Assembly: GCA_002697475.1 (NCBI GenBank)
Contig: NZVW01000005.1
Location: 1-13,854, forward strand
DNA from: Aquimarina sp.
Lineage (GTDB): Bacteria; Bacteroidota; Bacteroidia; Flavobacteriales; Flavobacteriaceae
Reading direction: 5' to 3'
Length of the DNA: 13,854 bases
Shown: positions 1-7,622 of the stretch, piece by piece
Position numbering within the stretch: the first letter of the stretch is position 1
How the letters are laid out: every line of letters begins with the position of its first letter
Translations under genes and position numbers: made by a program
The notes under the pieces: generated by a model
What the model saw: the letters and a program-made list of their open reading frames with translations, nothing else
Database searches by the model: none
What the model was told of the DNA's origin: nothing

Positions 1-19
1 AGGTAGGGTCTACCTTTTA
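1..19 (+). terminator. Probable intrinsic terminator at the left edge
   Basis: AGGTAG (1-6) and CTACCT (10-15) form a perfect 6-bp stem with a GGT loop, followed by TTTTATTT. It would end a plus-strand gene lying to the left of the window, converging on murA. The stem may extend beyond the edge, which cannot be seen. It could also serve the murA transcript from the other side, but the T-run for that direction would be outside the window. Positions 20-112 hold nothing else I recognise apart from a weak AGAG/CTCT hairpin near 38-52. Confidence 0.5.
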
Positions 20-112
20 TTTCACCATTCCTTATATAGAGTCTAGCTCTCTGTAGTTATATTAGATACTCTGTATTCTTAAAAGTACTAAGTAAGAACT
101 ACTAAATTATAA

Positions 113-1426
113 TTAATCTACTCTAATGATCTTAGCTCCCACAGCTCTTAGACGCTCATCAATATTTTCATAACCTCTATCAATCTGTTCGATATTATGA
201 ATAGTAGACGTTCCTTTTGCACTTAAAGCCGCTATTAATAATGAGATACCAGCTCTAATATCCGGAGATGTCATTGTAGTAGCCTTTAGTTTGGATTTAA
301 ATCCATGACCTATTATAGTAGCCCTATGAGGGTCACAAAGAATGATTTTTGCCCCCATATCAATTAACTTATCTACGAAGAACAATCTGCTTTCAAACAT
401 TTTTTGATGCACCATCACCTCTCCTTTTGCTTGTGTGGCAACAACTAAAACAATACTTAGAAGATCTGGTGTAAAACCTGGCCAAGGAGCATCTGCAATG
501 GTCATTAACGAACCATCAATAAAACTTTCTATCTGATAACCATCCTTATGTTCTGGAATAAATATATCATCCCCTACTTTCTCTAGAGTAATTCCAAGCT
601 TTCTAAAGGTATCGGGAATCAAACCTAAATTATCCCAACTAACATTTTTTATCGTTAGTTCACTTTTAGTCATGGCCGCTAATCCAATCCAGGAACCTAT
701 TTCAATCATATCCGGAAGGATTTTGTGTTCACAACCTTTTAATGCTTTTACACCTTCTATATGCAAAAGATTAGAGCCAATTCCCTGGATTTTAGCCCCC
801 ATTGAATTAAGCATCTTACATAGTTGTTGTAGATATGGCTCACAGGCAGCATTATAAATAGTAGTCTTACCCTTAGCCAATGCAGCTGCCATCACAATAT
901 TAGCTGTACCGGTAACAGATGCTTCATCAAGCAGCATGTAAGCTCCTTTGAGACCTTCTGGAGCTTCTACACCATAAAAACGTTCTTCTTTATTATACCT
1001 GAATTCTGCACCAAGATTTATAAAACCCTCAAAATGAGTATCCAGTCGTCTTCGACCAATTTTATCACCACCAGGTTTAGGGATATATCCTTTACCAAAC
1101 CTACCCAGAAGAGGACCTACAATCATAATAGAACCTCTCAGTGAGCTTCCCTCCTTCTTAAACTGCTCACTTTCCAGATAACTTAAATTCAGTTCATCAC
1201 TGATAAATGAGTATTTGCCTTTAGCAAGTTTTTGAATTTTAACACCCAGATTACCTAATATTTCAATCAGCTTATTGACATCTCTTATATCCGGAATATT
1301 AGAAATTGTAACTTTTTCAGGAGTCATTAAAACTGCACAAAGAATCTGCAAAGCTTCATTTTTTGCACCTTGGGGAGTTATCTCTCCTTTAAGTTGATGC
1401 CCTCCTTCAATCTGAAAAGTACTCAT
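113..1426 (-). CDS. murA: UDP-N-acetylglucosamine 1-carboxyvinyltransferase (MurA), Asp-type active site
   Basis: MurA transfers enolpyruvate from PEP to UDP-GlcNAc, the first committed step of peptidoglycan synthesis in the cytoplasm. The 437 residues are full length for the family. Visible family residues are K22-N23 in AKNEAL, R97 in the SSLRGS segment, D321 in the WPGFTPD segment (counterpart of E. coli D305) and the C-terminal DRGYENIDERL block. The mobile active-site loop reads PKPGGDKIGRRRLD: residue 121, the counterpart of E. coli Cys115, is Asp (codon at 1064-1066). Asp at this position is known to give an active enzyme that fosfomycin cannot alkylate. The ATG start matches the usual family N-terminus. 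The gene lies 55 bp downstream of the DUF4290 gene with no promoter-like sequence between, so cotranscription is likely. Confidence 0.96.
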   Translation of the reverse strand: MSTFQIEGGHQLKGEITPQGAKNEALQILCAVLMTPEKVTISNIPDIRDVNKLIEILGNLGVKIQKLAKGKYSFISDELNLSYLESEQFKKEGSSLRGSIMIVGPLLGRFGKGYIPKPGGDKIGRRRLDTHFEGFINLGAEFRYNKEERFYGVEAPEGLKGAYMLLDEASVTGTANIVMAAALAKGKTTIYNAACEPYLQQLCKMLNSMGAKIQGIGSNLLHIEGVKALKGCEHKILPDMIEIGSWIGLAAMTKSELTIKNVSWDNLGLIPDTFRKLGITLEKVGDDIFIPEHKDGYQIESFIDGSLMTIADAPWPGFTPDLLSIVLVVATQAKGEVMVHQKMFESRLFFVDKLIDMGAKIILCDPHRATIIGHGFKSKLKATTMTSPDIRAGISLLIAALSAKGTSTIHNIEQIDRGYENIDERLRAVGAKIIRVD

Positions 1427-1481
1427 ATAAAATCTAGTGGTTATATGTGGTTAATCGGTTATTAAATCTTTAAAAAGTCTT

Positions 1482-2123
1482 TTAGTTTCTTTTTTTTCTG
1501 CTTCTGTGACTATGGCTGTGATTGCGCTTATTGGTGTGCCTCTTCTTTTTACCCTTAAGTAAATCTGAAGAGTCTGTCAAGTCTTCACTTCTTCCTTTAA
1601 GATTTATAGCTCCTTTGCTTAGCTCAAACAAATGCTCAAAAATCACTTCATCATCCACCGTATCCTTGTTCCAACTTAGGTAACACTTTTTCATATGGTT
1701 CGCTATGGTAAGCACCAAAGCACTTTTAAGATCTCCATCCTCCCATTGTTTTGCTACATCAATCATTCTTTTGATATTATTACCATAGAAACGATATTTT
1801 GGGTGGTTCTGAGGATAATCTAAAGGCTCAGGTCTTTCTTCAAGCTTTTCCTTTGTCAACACAGGAAAAGGAGTGTCAACATCCAGATTAAAATCACTGA
1901 TGATCATCAATTGATCCCAAAGTTTATGTTGAAATTCAGGAACATCCCTAAGATGTGGCTGCAGGTTTCCCATTACATCAATGATTGCCTTAGCAACCTT
2001 GTTTCTTTCCTCTTTATCCTCTATCGCTATAGCCTGGTCAACCATTTTTTGTAGATGACGACCATACTCAGGTATAATAAGCTTATTCCTCTCCGTGTTA
2101 TATTCTAGATTATCTATATTCAT
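1482..2123 (-). CDS. DUF4290 domain-containing protein
   Basis: This 213-residue protein belongs to the Bacteroidota-specific DUF4290 family, of unknown function. Residues 1 to about 175 form the conserved, mainly alpha-helical, acidic domain (opening NLEYNTERNKLIIPEYGRHLQ; later YPQNHPKYRFYGNNIKRMI). The final ~25 residues are a strongly basic, His/Ser/Arg/Lys-rich tail (for example NHSHSHRSRKKRN) that could bind nucleic acid or be disordered; that is inference. There is no signal peptide or membrane segment, so it is probably cytoplasmic. It sits directly upstream of murA, an arrangement I recall from other Bacteroidetes, which suggests but does not prove a link to envelope growth. A minus-strand -7 box (TATTTTTG, 2203-2210) lies upstream. 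Confidence 0.88.
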   Translation of the reverse strand: MNIDNLEYNTERNKLIIPEYGRHLQKMVDQAIAIEDKEERNKVAKAIIDVMGNLQPHLRDVPEFQHKLWDQLMIISDFNLDVDTPFPVLTKEKLEERPEPLDYPQNHPKYRFYGNNIKRMIDVAKQWEDGDLKSALVLTIANHMKKCYLSWNKDTVDDEVIFEHLFELSKGAINLKGRSEDLTDSSDLLKGKKKRHTNKRNHSHSHRSRKKRN

Positions 2124-2143
2124 ATCAAATTAGTGAAGTATTA

Positions 2144-2170
2144 TGCGTCTTCCGCAAGTAAATCGACGCA
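2144..2170 (-). repeat. Inverted repeat in the leader of the DUF4290 gene
   Basis: TGCGTC (2144-2149) and GACGCA (2165-2170) are perfect 6-bp complementary arms around a 15-nt loop. They lie between the candidate promoter at 2203-2210 and the DUF4290 start at 2123. The repeat is GC-richer than its surroundings. It has no downstream T-run on the minus strand, so it is a leader hairpin or a weak operator, not a clear terminator. Confidence 0.3.
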
Positions 2171-2202
2171 AAATAATAAAATTAAATTACTCGCGGGTTA
2201 CT

Positions 2203-2210
2203 CAAAAATA
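2203..2210 (-). promoter_or_regulatory. Candidate -7 promoter box for DUF4290-murA
   Basis: Read on the minus strand this is TATTTTTG, a full match to the Bacteroidota -7 consensus TAnnTTTG, about 80 bp before the DUF4290 start. No convincing TTG/TTTG -33 element is seen at the usual 17-23 nt spacing, so this is a partial match in AT-rich DNA. Confidence 0.35.
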
Positions 2211-2243
2211 AATAAATGTTATTTAGACAGGCTAATTTATTTG

Positions 2244-2528
2244 CTATAAAGAAATCACACCATCTACCTTATCACCTACCTCCTTATATTTTTCTATAAC
2301 AGCATCCGGGTGATCCATCCTTACATTTATGGATATACTGGTATATTTACCGTTTCGAGACTGCTTTGTATTTATGACAGCACCCAAATTATCAAAAATA
2401 CCTTCTATTTGTTCAATCTTAGTTTTATCACTGGGTACAATAAACTTATATAGATAAGGCGAAGGCCAACTGGTGGTTTCTTCTAATTGAGTTTTTAGTT
2501 TTTTATAAAAATCTTCTGAATTATCCAT
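2244..2528 (-). CDS. DUF493 family (YbeD-like) protein
   Basis: A 94-residue protein with the features of the DUF493/YbeD family: a small ferredoxin-like alpha/beta domain covering almost the whole length. It shows the hydrophobic strand PYLYKFIVPS near residues 23-32, the segment GKYTSISINVRMDHPDAVI near 60-78, and the C-terminal VDGVISL. E. coli YbeD has a fold like the regulatory domain of some metabolic enzymes, but no molecular function is firmly established. It begins 37 bp after the end of the MocA-like gene and has its own perfect -7 box in that gap. It may therefore be read both from the molybdenum operon and from its own promoter. It is followed by 120 bp without a gene. Confidence 0.85.
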   Translation of the reverse strand: MDNSEDFYKKLKTQLEETTSWPSPYLYKFIVPSDKTKIEQIEGIFDNLGAVINTKQSRNGKYTSISINVRMDHPDAVIEKYKEVGDKVDGVISL

Positions 2529-2553
2529 ACTAACATATGTTCAAACGTGAGTT

Positions 2554-2561
2554 CAAAGATA
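2554..2561 (-). promoter_or_regulatory. Candidate -7 promoter box for the DUF493 gene
   Basis: The minus-strand reading TATCTTTG fully matches TAnnTTTG and lies 25 bp upstream of the DUF493 start, in the short gap after the MocA-like gene. No TTG -33 element is evident in the expected region inside the MocA-like coding end. Confidence 0.4.
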
Positions 2562-2565
2562 CGGT

Positions 2566-3162
2566 TTAGTTATTAGAATTACCCTTTACATTTTTTACTT
2601 TTTCGTAATCTTCCTTGGTATCAATATCCATATGTAACCCATCAGCTTCAATCGTTTCGACGAGGTCTGCTGTATTAAGAATCCTTTTAGCCCCCTCATC
2701 CCCTTGTAAGCCAATGAGTTTCTGAATATACGATGTTGGAAAAACTGCAGGAACTCCTAGCTTTAATTTGTATTTTGTAGCAACAGGTCTTGTCAAGTCT
2801 TTTCGGAAACAAATAATCATCTTTTGAAGATAATGACAATCTAATAATGGTTGATCCACAAGAGATATCAAAACCCCATCAAAATTAGCATTTTTACTAA
2901 TATTTTCTATTCCATAACTAATTGAAGAACCTATACCTCTATCCCAATTTTGGTTTTCAATAATAACTACATCCTTATCTTTAATTTCTTTTCTAATGAT
3001 AGCAGCGTTAAACCCCAAAACAACAAAAGTCTTTACAGTTTTTAATTTTAAGGATTCTGCTACCGCATGTTGCATTAAAGATTTATGATTCCAAGGCAAA
3101 AGCTGTTTCTCAGTACCTAATCTACTGGAACTCCCTGCTGCTAATATAAGATGCGCTAGCAT
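2566..3162 (-). CDS. MocA/MobA-like molybdenum cofactor nucleotidyltransferase
   Basis: A 198-residue nucleotidyltransferase of the MobA/MocA group. The N-terminal nucleotide-binding signature LAAGSSSRLG is at residues 7-16, with K19 and LLPW after it. DQP (103-105) is the metal-binding region, GVPAVFP is at 136-142, GDEGA at 154-158 and DIDTKEDY at 179-186. MocA enzymes transfer CMP to molybdopterin to make the dinucleotide cofactor used by xanthine dehydrogenase-family enzymes. The position 8 bp after xdhC, in an operon with such an enzyme, supports this role over a general MobA. CTP versus GTP preference cannot be read with certainty from the sequence. The ATG start places the signature where the family has it. 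Confidence 0.85.
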   Translation of the reverse strand: MLAHLILAAGSSSRLGTEKQLLPWNHKSLMQHAVAESLKLKTVKTFVVLGFNAAIIRKEIKDKDVVIIENQNWDRGIGSSISYGIENISKNANFDGVLISLVDQPLLDCHYLQKMIICFRKDLTRPVATKYKLKLGVPAVFPTSYIQKLIGLQGDEGAKRILNTADLVETIEADGLHMDIDTKEDYEKVKNVKGNSNN

Positions 3163-3170
3163 TAAGCGGA

Positions 3171-4238
3171 TTAAATTCGATTTGAAACTGCAATATCGTT
3201 TCTGAAATCATGTATTGCTCCTTTCTTATCCTGAAGAAACATCGGATTCTGATTACGATGAATTGCCAAAATTTCTGCTAATATAGAAATAGCTATCTCC
3301 TGAGGTGTTTCAGCTCCTATATTTATACCAGCAGGACCATTAACCTTTTCTAAAAACACCTCTGAAACATCAGGGTTATATTCAATCACTGCCTCCAGTA
3401 GCTTTTCTCTTCTTTTTGCCGGACCCAAGAGACCAATATAAAAAGGAGAGCCATTCTTACTTACTGCATTAAGATATAATGAATCCTTGGCAAAGTTATG
3501 AGTCATTAAAACAATTGCTGTTTGATGATCTAAAAACTTAAAATCACCACTATCAGCATCCATTTTTTCTAACCTCATCGCTCCGGGAAAATCTTGTATA
3601 CTATGCGGACTTGAAAGTGGTAAAACGACATCCACCTCCCATCCCGATAAACTCGCTATTTTACAAAGCTCCACAGCATCGTGTTCTCCTCCTCCTATGA
3701 CAAGTTTTAAACAAGGCTTCATAACATCTTCAAAAGTGAATATGCTTTCATCAGGCTGATCATCCTGAAAACGATTACTCAGCAAAAGTGGAGTCGTCAA
3801 TATTTGTTCTTTACTAAAAATAACAGAGCCAAAGGATGCGTGTTCCTGTTCTTTGAGCTTAAAAAAAGATGTAATACTAAATTCTTTTCGCTCGGAAAGT
3901 AATTCTTCAAGCTGAAGCAAAGACTCTTCTTTAATTTCTAATTTTTCAATAAGAATATATAAAACCCCTTCGCATCCTAAACGATATTTACCATCATAGG
4001 TCATCACTTTAGCCAAACCTGTTCTAAATACTGAATCAGCCTGTCTTTTAACTTCTTTCTCTACACAACCTCCACTAACTGCTCCTACCATTTTACCATT
4101 TTCAAGAATTAACATTCTTACACCTGGTCTTCGGTAGGAAGAACCATCCACATACACAACTGTAGCTAAAACTGCAGGTACATTCTGCTGTTTTGCCAAT
4201 TTATAATGGTATATAATCTCTTTAAACTCGTGTGTCAT
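3171..4238 (-). CDS. XdhC/CoxI family molybdenum cofactor insertion protein
   Basis: XdhC proteins bind the molybdenum cofactor, aid its sulfuration and deliver it to xanthine dehydrogenase-family enzymes in the cytoplasm. This 355-residue protein has both family domains. The N-terminal XdhC/CoxI domain (about 10-100) has GSSYRRPGVRM and SGGCVE, with conserved Cys58, and LGCEG with Cys89. The C-terminal Rossmann-like domain (about 177-330) has VIGGGEHDAVEL, YIGLLGPAKRR and the hallmark GPAGINIGAETPQEIA. The start codon abuts the stop codon of the large-subunit gene (TAG at 4241-4239, ATG at 4238-4236), so the two are almost certainly translationally coupled. It is the dedicated maturation factor for the enzyme encoded upstream. 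Confidence 0.93.
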   Translation of the reverse strand: MTHEFKEIIYHYKLAKQQNVPAVLATVVYVDGSSYRRPGVRMLILENGKMVGAVSGGCVEKEVKRQADSVFRTGLAKVMTYDGKYRLGCEGVLYILIEKLEIKEESLLQLEELLSERKEFSITSFFKLKEQEHASFGSVIFSKEQILTTPLLLSNRFQDDQPDESIFTFEDVMKPCLKLVIGGGEHDAVELCKIASLSGWEVDVVLPLSSPHSIQDFPGAMRLEKMDADSGDFKFLDHQTAIVLMTHNFAKDSLYLNAVSKNGSPFYIGLLGPAKRREKLLEAVIEYNPDVSEVFLEKVNGPAGINIGAETPQEIAISILAEILAIHRNQNPMFLQDKKGAIHDFRNDIAVSNRI

Positions 4239-6392
4239 CTATCCAAGAGGAGCTTTTACTTTTAATTCATTTACAAATGGTTGCTTATATAATCTCTTAC
4301 CTGTTGCAGCTTTTATAGCATTAGCAACTGCTGCACCTGCCGGAGGTAAAGTCGGTTCTCCTAAACCTGTAGGAGCATAATCATTTTGAATAAAATGAGT
4401 TTCTACAACCGGTGTTTCGTTGATACGAATCAAGTGATAGGTATCAAAGTTTTTATCTTTTGGAGCTCCATCAGAAAAAATAAAATTACCATACATAGCA
4501 TGTCCAATCCCATCGATAACACCTCCTTCCACTTGATTTTTAGCACCTAGTGGATTTACAACAATCCCACAATCTACTATGCAAGTAACTTTTTTTACTA
4601 TCGGAACATCATTTTCCATTACCACATCAGCAACCTCCGCCACATGGGTATTGTGGCAATAATAAGCGCTGAACCCCTGATAAACCCCTTCAGCTGCATT
4701 TCCATATCCGGACTTGGCAACAGCCTCTTTAATCACATTTTGCAATCTTTCAGGAGAATATTGAATTCTTTCATCTTCAGTCCCTTTTACTTTTTCTAGT
4801 AAATCTAAACGCATTTGTATGCTGTCTTTATTAAGAATCTCTGCTAATTCATCAAAAAAGCTCTGTTCAGCAAAGGACAGGAAATTGGTGTAGGGCGCCC
4901 GCCAGGCTCCCGTAGTAATATTACTATTGTATTTAGCCACATCTACTCTATAATTTTCAATGGCCCCTGCAGGAAAAAAATTAGGTATTAAACCATACAT
5001 ATTAGAATTTACTGATGCTTCTTTAAGATGATATCCTGTTATTTCTCCATCTTTTATCGAAGCTGCACTTTTATATTTTATGGCAGGTCTATATATTCCT
5101 GCAGTCATGTCATCTTCTCTGGTATAGACGACTTTTACAGGTTTCTTAGTTAGGTTTGAAATTAAGGCAGCTTCCTGAGCAAAGTCTCCATACAACCTTC
5201 TACCAAACCCTCCTCCCATTCTGGTCATTTCAACACTAACATCTTCCACATCACGCTCCAATAAAGTGGCTACTTGTCTTGCAGTTCCTTCAGGAGTTTG
5301 AATGGGTCCAACCAGTCTCACTTTTTGATCCGTAACATCTGCAAAAAAGTTCATGGGCTCCATACAATTATGAGGCAAGAAAGGAGATTCGTAAACCCTC
5401 TCCACTATTTGATCAGCTTGCGCAAAGGCCTTCTCCACATCACCATCAGAACGCATCGTATTAAATTCCTTTCCGTTTAATAAATTAAGGAGTTTTTCAT
5501 CATGATATTCAGTACTCTCTAATGTTGTATCTTCTTTCCAGTTTGCCTTCAGCAAGCTTTTAGCTTTCATAGCGGTCCATGTATCCTTGGCCAATACCGC
5601 TATTCTATTCTTAAACTCTATAATTTGCTCTACTCCGTTTACTTTTTTCGCTTCAGTATCATCATAACCATCAAGAACAAGCCCAAAGGAAGGTGCTCTT
5701 AATACAGAAGCTACCCACATTCCGTCTTCTTTATAGTCCAGGCCAAATAAAGGCTGACCTGTTATGATTTTATCTAGATCTACGTTTGGCACATCCTGGC
5801 CTATAATCGTAAAATTCTCAGGTTTTTTTAAAGAAACTTCTTCTGGCACTTCAAGAACAGAAGCCTCTTTGACTAATTCTCCGTAACCTAATTTATCTCC
5901 TGAACTATTAAAAACATAGCCTTCTTTTGTAGAACAATCCTTTGGATCTACTCCCCACTTATTAGCTGCAGCATTGACTAGCATTTGTCTAGCAGTAGCT
6001 CCGGTTTGCCTCAGAGGTTCCCAACCTTGTCTTATAGATTGGCTTCCACCCGCCACCTGTCTGGTAAAATTTTTAGTATCGAGAGCTCCCTGAACAACAT
6101 GCACATGATCCCAGGGCACATCAAGCTCTTCTGCGATAAGCATAGGCATTGAAGTTTTTACTCCCTGTCCTATTTCAGGATTAGGAGAAAAAATGGTCAC
6201 CATACCATTATCTGCTATTTTGATAAAAGCATTAAAGTCGTTAAAATTCAATTGTGAAATATCTACAGGTGGTTTTGCTTCAGGTTTACAAGCCTGAAAA
6301 AGATTGAAACCTATCAAAACACCTCCTCCGGCTAAGGCTGAAGTACGTATAAAGGACCTTCTGCTAAATACTAATTTATTATTTGATTCCAT
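4239..6392 (-). CDS. Tat-exported xanthine dehydrogenase-family molybdopterin-binding subunit (IorB-like)
   Basis: The 717-residue large catalytic subunit of a molybdenum hydroxylase, closest in layout to isoquinoline 1-oxidoreductase beta subunits and membrane-linked aldehyde dehydrogenases. The N-terminus has a twin-arginine signal (SRRSFIRT, residues 10-17), then a hydrophobic stretch and Cys35 after LFQA, a non-ideal lipobox. Export as a folded protein, possibly lipid-anchored, is inferred. Molybdopterin-binding landmarks are GGSQSIRQ (115-122), HNCMEPMN (341-348), GGGFGRR (393-399), GAWRAP near 490 and GEPTLPP, whose E679 is the expected catalytic glutamate. There is no FAD domain. The substrate cannot be assigned: N-heterocycles and aldehydes are both possible. 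It follows the iron-sulfur subunit gene after 57 bp and directly abuts xdhC. Confidence 0.93.
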   Translation of the reverse strand: MESNNKLVFSRRSFIRTSALAGGGVLIGFNLFQACKPEAKPPVDISQLNFNDFNAFIKIADNGMVTIFSPNPEIGQGVKTSMPMLIAEELDVPWDHVHVVQGALDTKNFTRQVAGGSQSIRQGWEPLRQTGATARQMLVNAAANKWGVDPKDCSTKEGYVFNSSGDKLGYGELVKEASVLEVPEEVSLKKPENFTIIGQDVPNVDLDKIITGQPLFGLDYKEDGMWVASVLRAPSFGLVLDGYDDTEAKKVNGVEQIIEFKNRIAVLAKDTWTAMKAKSLLKANWKEDTTLESTEYHDEKLLNLLNGKEFNTMRSDGDVEKAFAQADQIVERVYESPFLPHNCMEPMNFFADVTDQKVRLVGPIQTPEGTARQVATLLERDVEDVSVEMTRMGGGFGRRLYGDFAQEAALISNLTKKPVKVVYTREDDMTAGIYRPAIKYKSAASIKDGEITGYHLKEASVNSNMYGLIPNFFPAGAIENYRVDVAKYNSNITTGAWRAPYTNFLSFAEQSFFDELAEILNKDSIQMRLDLLEKVKGTEDERIQYSPERLQNVIKEAVAKSGYGNAAEGVYQGFSAYYCHNTHVAEVADVVMENDVPIVKKVTCIVDCGIVVNPLGAKNQVEGGVIDGIGHAMYGNFIFSDGAPKDKNFDTYHLIRINETPVVETHFIQNDYAPTGLGEPTLPPAGAAVANAIKAATGKRLYKQPFVNELKVKAPLG

Positions 6393-6449
6393 GAGTTTTA
6401 AAATTTTGTTTGGCGCATTATTAAAATGCCTGACATTAATAGATTAGAA

Positions 6450-6911
6450 TTAGCTCATCTTACTGGCCGCAGTTTCTATGGCTTTTTCAATTCTATTATA
6501 AGAGGCACATCTGCAAAGATTACCACTCATGGCATCCCTGATATCTGTCTTTGAAGGGTTGGAATTCTGTGCCAAAAAAGCAGAAGCGGACATGATCTGG
6601 CCAGCCTGACAATAACCACACTGAGGTACATCGATTTCTTTCCAGGCTAGCTGGACAGGGTGTGTACCATCCTTAGACAGGCCTTCTATTGTAGTAATTT
6701 CCATAGTATCCACCATAGAAACTTTAAGTAAACAGCTTCTGGTAGCTGATCCATCCAAATGAATCGTACAGGCACCACATTGTCCCATCCCACACCCAAA
6801 CTTAGTTCCTACTAAATTAAGATGATCTCGTAACACCCATAATAAGGGAGTATCCGGATCTGCCTCTACACTATGAGACTCCCCATTAATTTTTATGCTA
6901 TACACTGGCAT
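6450..6911 (-). CDS. [2Fe-2S] subunit of molybdenum hydroxylase (IorA-like)
   Basis: The small electron-transfer subunit, 153 residues, full length for this group. It binds two [2Fe-2S] clusters that pass electrons from the molybdenum site to an external acceptor. The N-terminal plant-ferredoxin-like domain has C40, C45, C48 and C60 (GCGMGQCGAC...SC). The C-terminal helical domain has C98, C101, C133 and C135 (CGYC...CRC). All eight ligands are present. There is no signal peptide, so it would be exported piggyback with the Tat-tagged large subunit, as known for related periplasmic aldehyde oxidoreductases. No FAD subunit or cytochrome gene is found nearby, so the electron acceptor is unknown. 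It is the first gene of the leftward operon. Confidence 0.94.
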   Translation of the reverse strand: MPVYSIKINGESHSVEADPDTPLLWVLRDHLNLVGTKFGCGMGQCGACTIHLDGSATRSCLLKVSMVDTMEITTIEGLSKDGTHPVQLAWKEIDVPQCGYCQAGQIMSASAFLAQNSNPSKTDIRDAMSGNLCRCASYNRIEKAIETAASKMS

Positions 6912-6975
6912 TGAAGTAAGTTTTTAGATTGATTGATTATTAATTATCGATTGAATAATGGTATAAATTACTAAA

Positions 6976-7004
6976 AAAAGATATTAAACGAATTGATTTA
7001 ACAA
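6976..7004 (-). promoter_or_regulatory. Candidate promoter of the molybdenum hydroxylase operon
   Basis: On the minus strand TTG (7004-7002), an 18-nt spacer and TATCTTTT (6983-6976) resemble TTG-N17-23-TAnnTTTG with one mismatch in the last base of the -7 box. The leader to the IorA-like start would be about 60 nt. The 163-bp divergent gap 6912-7074 also contains CCTTTAAGG near 7007 and several GATTGA-type repeats near 6926-6955, but no clear operator. Confidence 0.33.
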
Positions 7005-7026
7005 TCCTTTAAGGTCGAGCTATCTC

Positions 7027-7057
7027 TTTCGTATTCGGATAAATATTGCGAAATTTG
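7027..7057 (+). promoter_or_regulatory. Weak candidate promoter for ATPase-recQ-fmt
   Basis: TTTC (7027-7030), a 19-nt spacer and GAAATTTG (7050-7057) each differ by one base from the TTTG / TAnnTTTG pattern. The spacing and position, just upstream of the TTG start at 7075, are right, which is the only reason to list it. Confidence 0.3.
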
Positions 7058-7074
7058 CATTAAAATAAGACACG

Positions 7075-7620
7075 TTGAGTAAACAAAAACTGGTGATAAC
7101 CGGAGCTCCCGGAACGGGAAAGACCTCTATAATTAAACACCTAGAAGAACAAGACTATCACTGCTATCACGAAATTGTCAGAGATTTTACTAAGGATAGC
7201 AAGTCAAAAACTACTATAGAATCCAATCCTATTGTATCCGTCGAAGATCCATTAGCTTTCAATCTTAAAATCCTTAATGGCAGAATAGCACAATACAAAG
7301 ACGGTTTACAAAGGAAAGAAAATCTACTTTTCTTTGACCGTGGAATTCCGGATGTGCTGGCATACATGCATTATTTTGATCAAACGGTAGACCAGAATTT
7401 TAAGGATGCTTGTTCCGATCATATGTATAACAAAGTATTTATACTTCCTCCCTGGAAAGATATTTATGTTATGGATTCCGAAAGATTCGAAAGTTTTGAG
7501 CAGGCAAAAGACATTCATCAACATCTCGAAGAAACATACAGTAGCTTTGGCTATACATGCATTTCTGTTCCCTTTGGCACTGTAAAGGAAAGAGTCGACT
7601 TTATCCTGAATAACATTTAA
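7075..7620 (+). CDS. P-loop ATPase of the AAA_28/NadR-like type
   Basis: A 181-residue single-domain nucleotide-binding protein. The Walker A motif GAPGTGKTS is at residues 10-18, FFDRGIPDVLAY (86-97) holds the DRG motif, and a lid-like segment PPWKDIYVMDSERF (125-138) is followed by helices and a final strand. These are typical of the AAA_28 family and its kinase-like relatives; the substrate is not known. The start is TTG: an in-frame TAA at 7066-7068 rules out an earlier start, and the next candidate, GTG at 7093, would cut into the first beta strand. recQ starts 2 bp after its stop, so the two are cotranscribed. This association suggests, but does not show, a nucleic-acid or nucleotide-related role. 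Confidence 0.85.
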   Translation: MSKQKLVITGAPGTGKTSIIKHLEEQDYHCYHEIVRDFTKDSKSKTTIESNPIVSVEDPLAFNLKILNGRIAQYKDGLQRKENLLFFDRGIPDVLAYMHYFDQTVDQNFKDACSDHMYNKVFILPPWKDIYVMDSERFESFEQAKDIHQHLEETYSSFGYTCISVPFGTVKERVDFILNNI

Positions 7621-7622
7621 TT

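Noticed and set aside
672..857. Plus-strand open frame opposite murA
   Set aside because: It is antisense to a fully conserved stretch of MurA, and its translation has no recognisable domain or coding character.
5274..5480. Plus-strand open frame opposite the molybdopterin subunit gene
   Set aside because: It lies wholly inside a conserved gene on the other strand and resembles no protein family.
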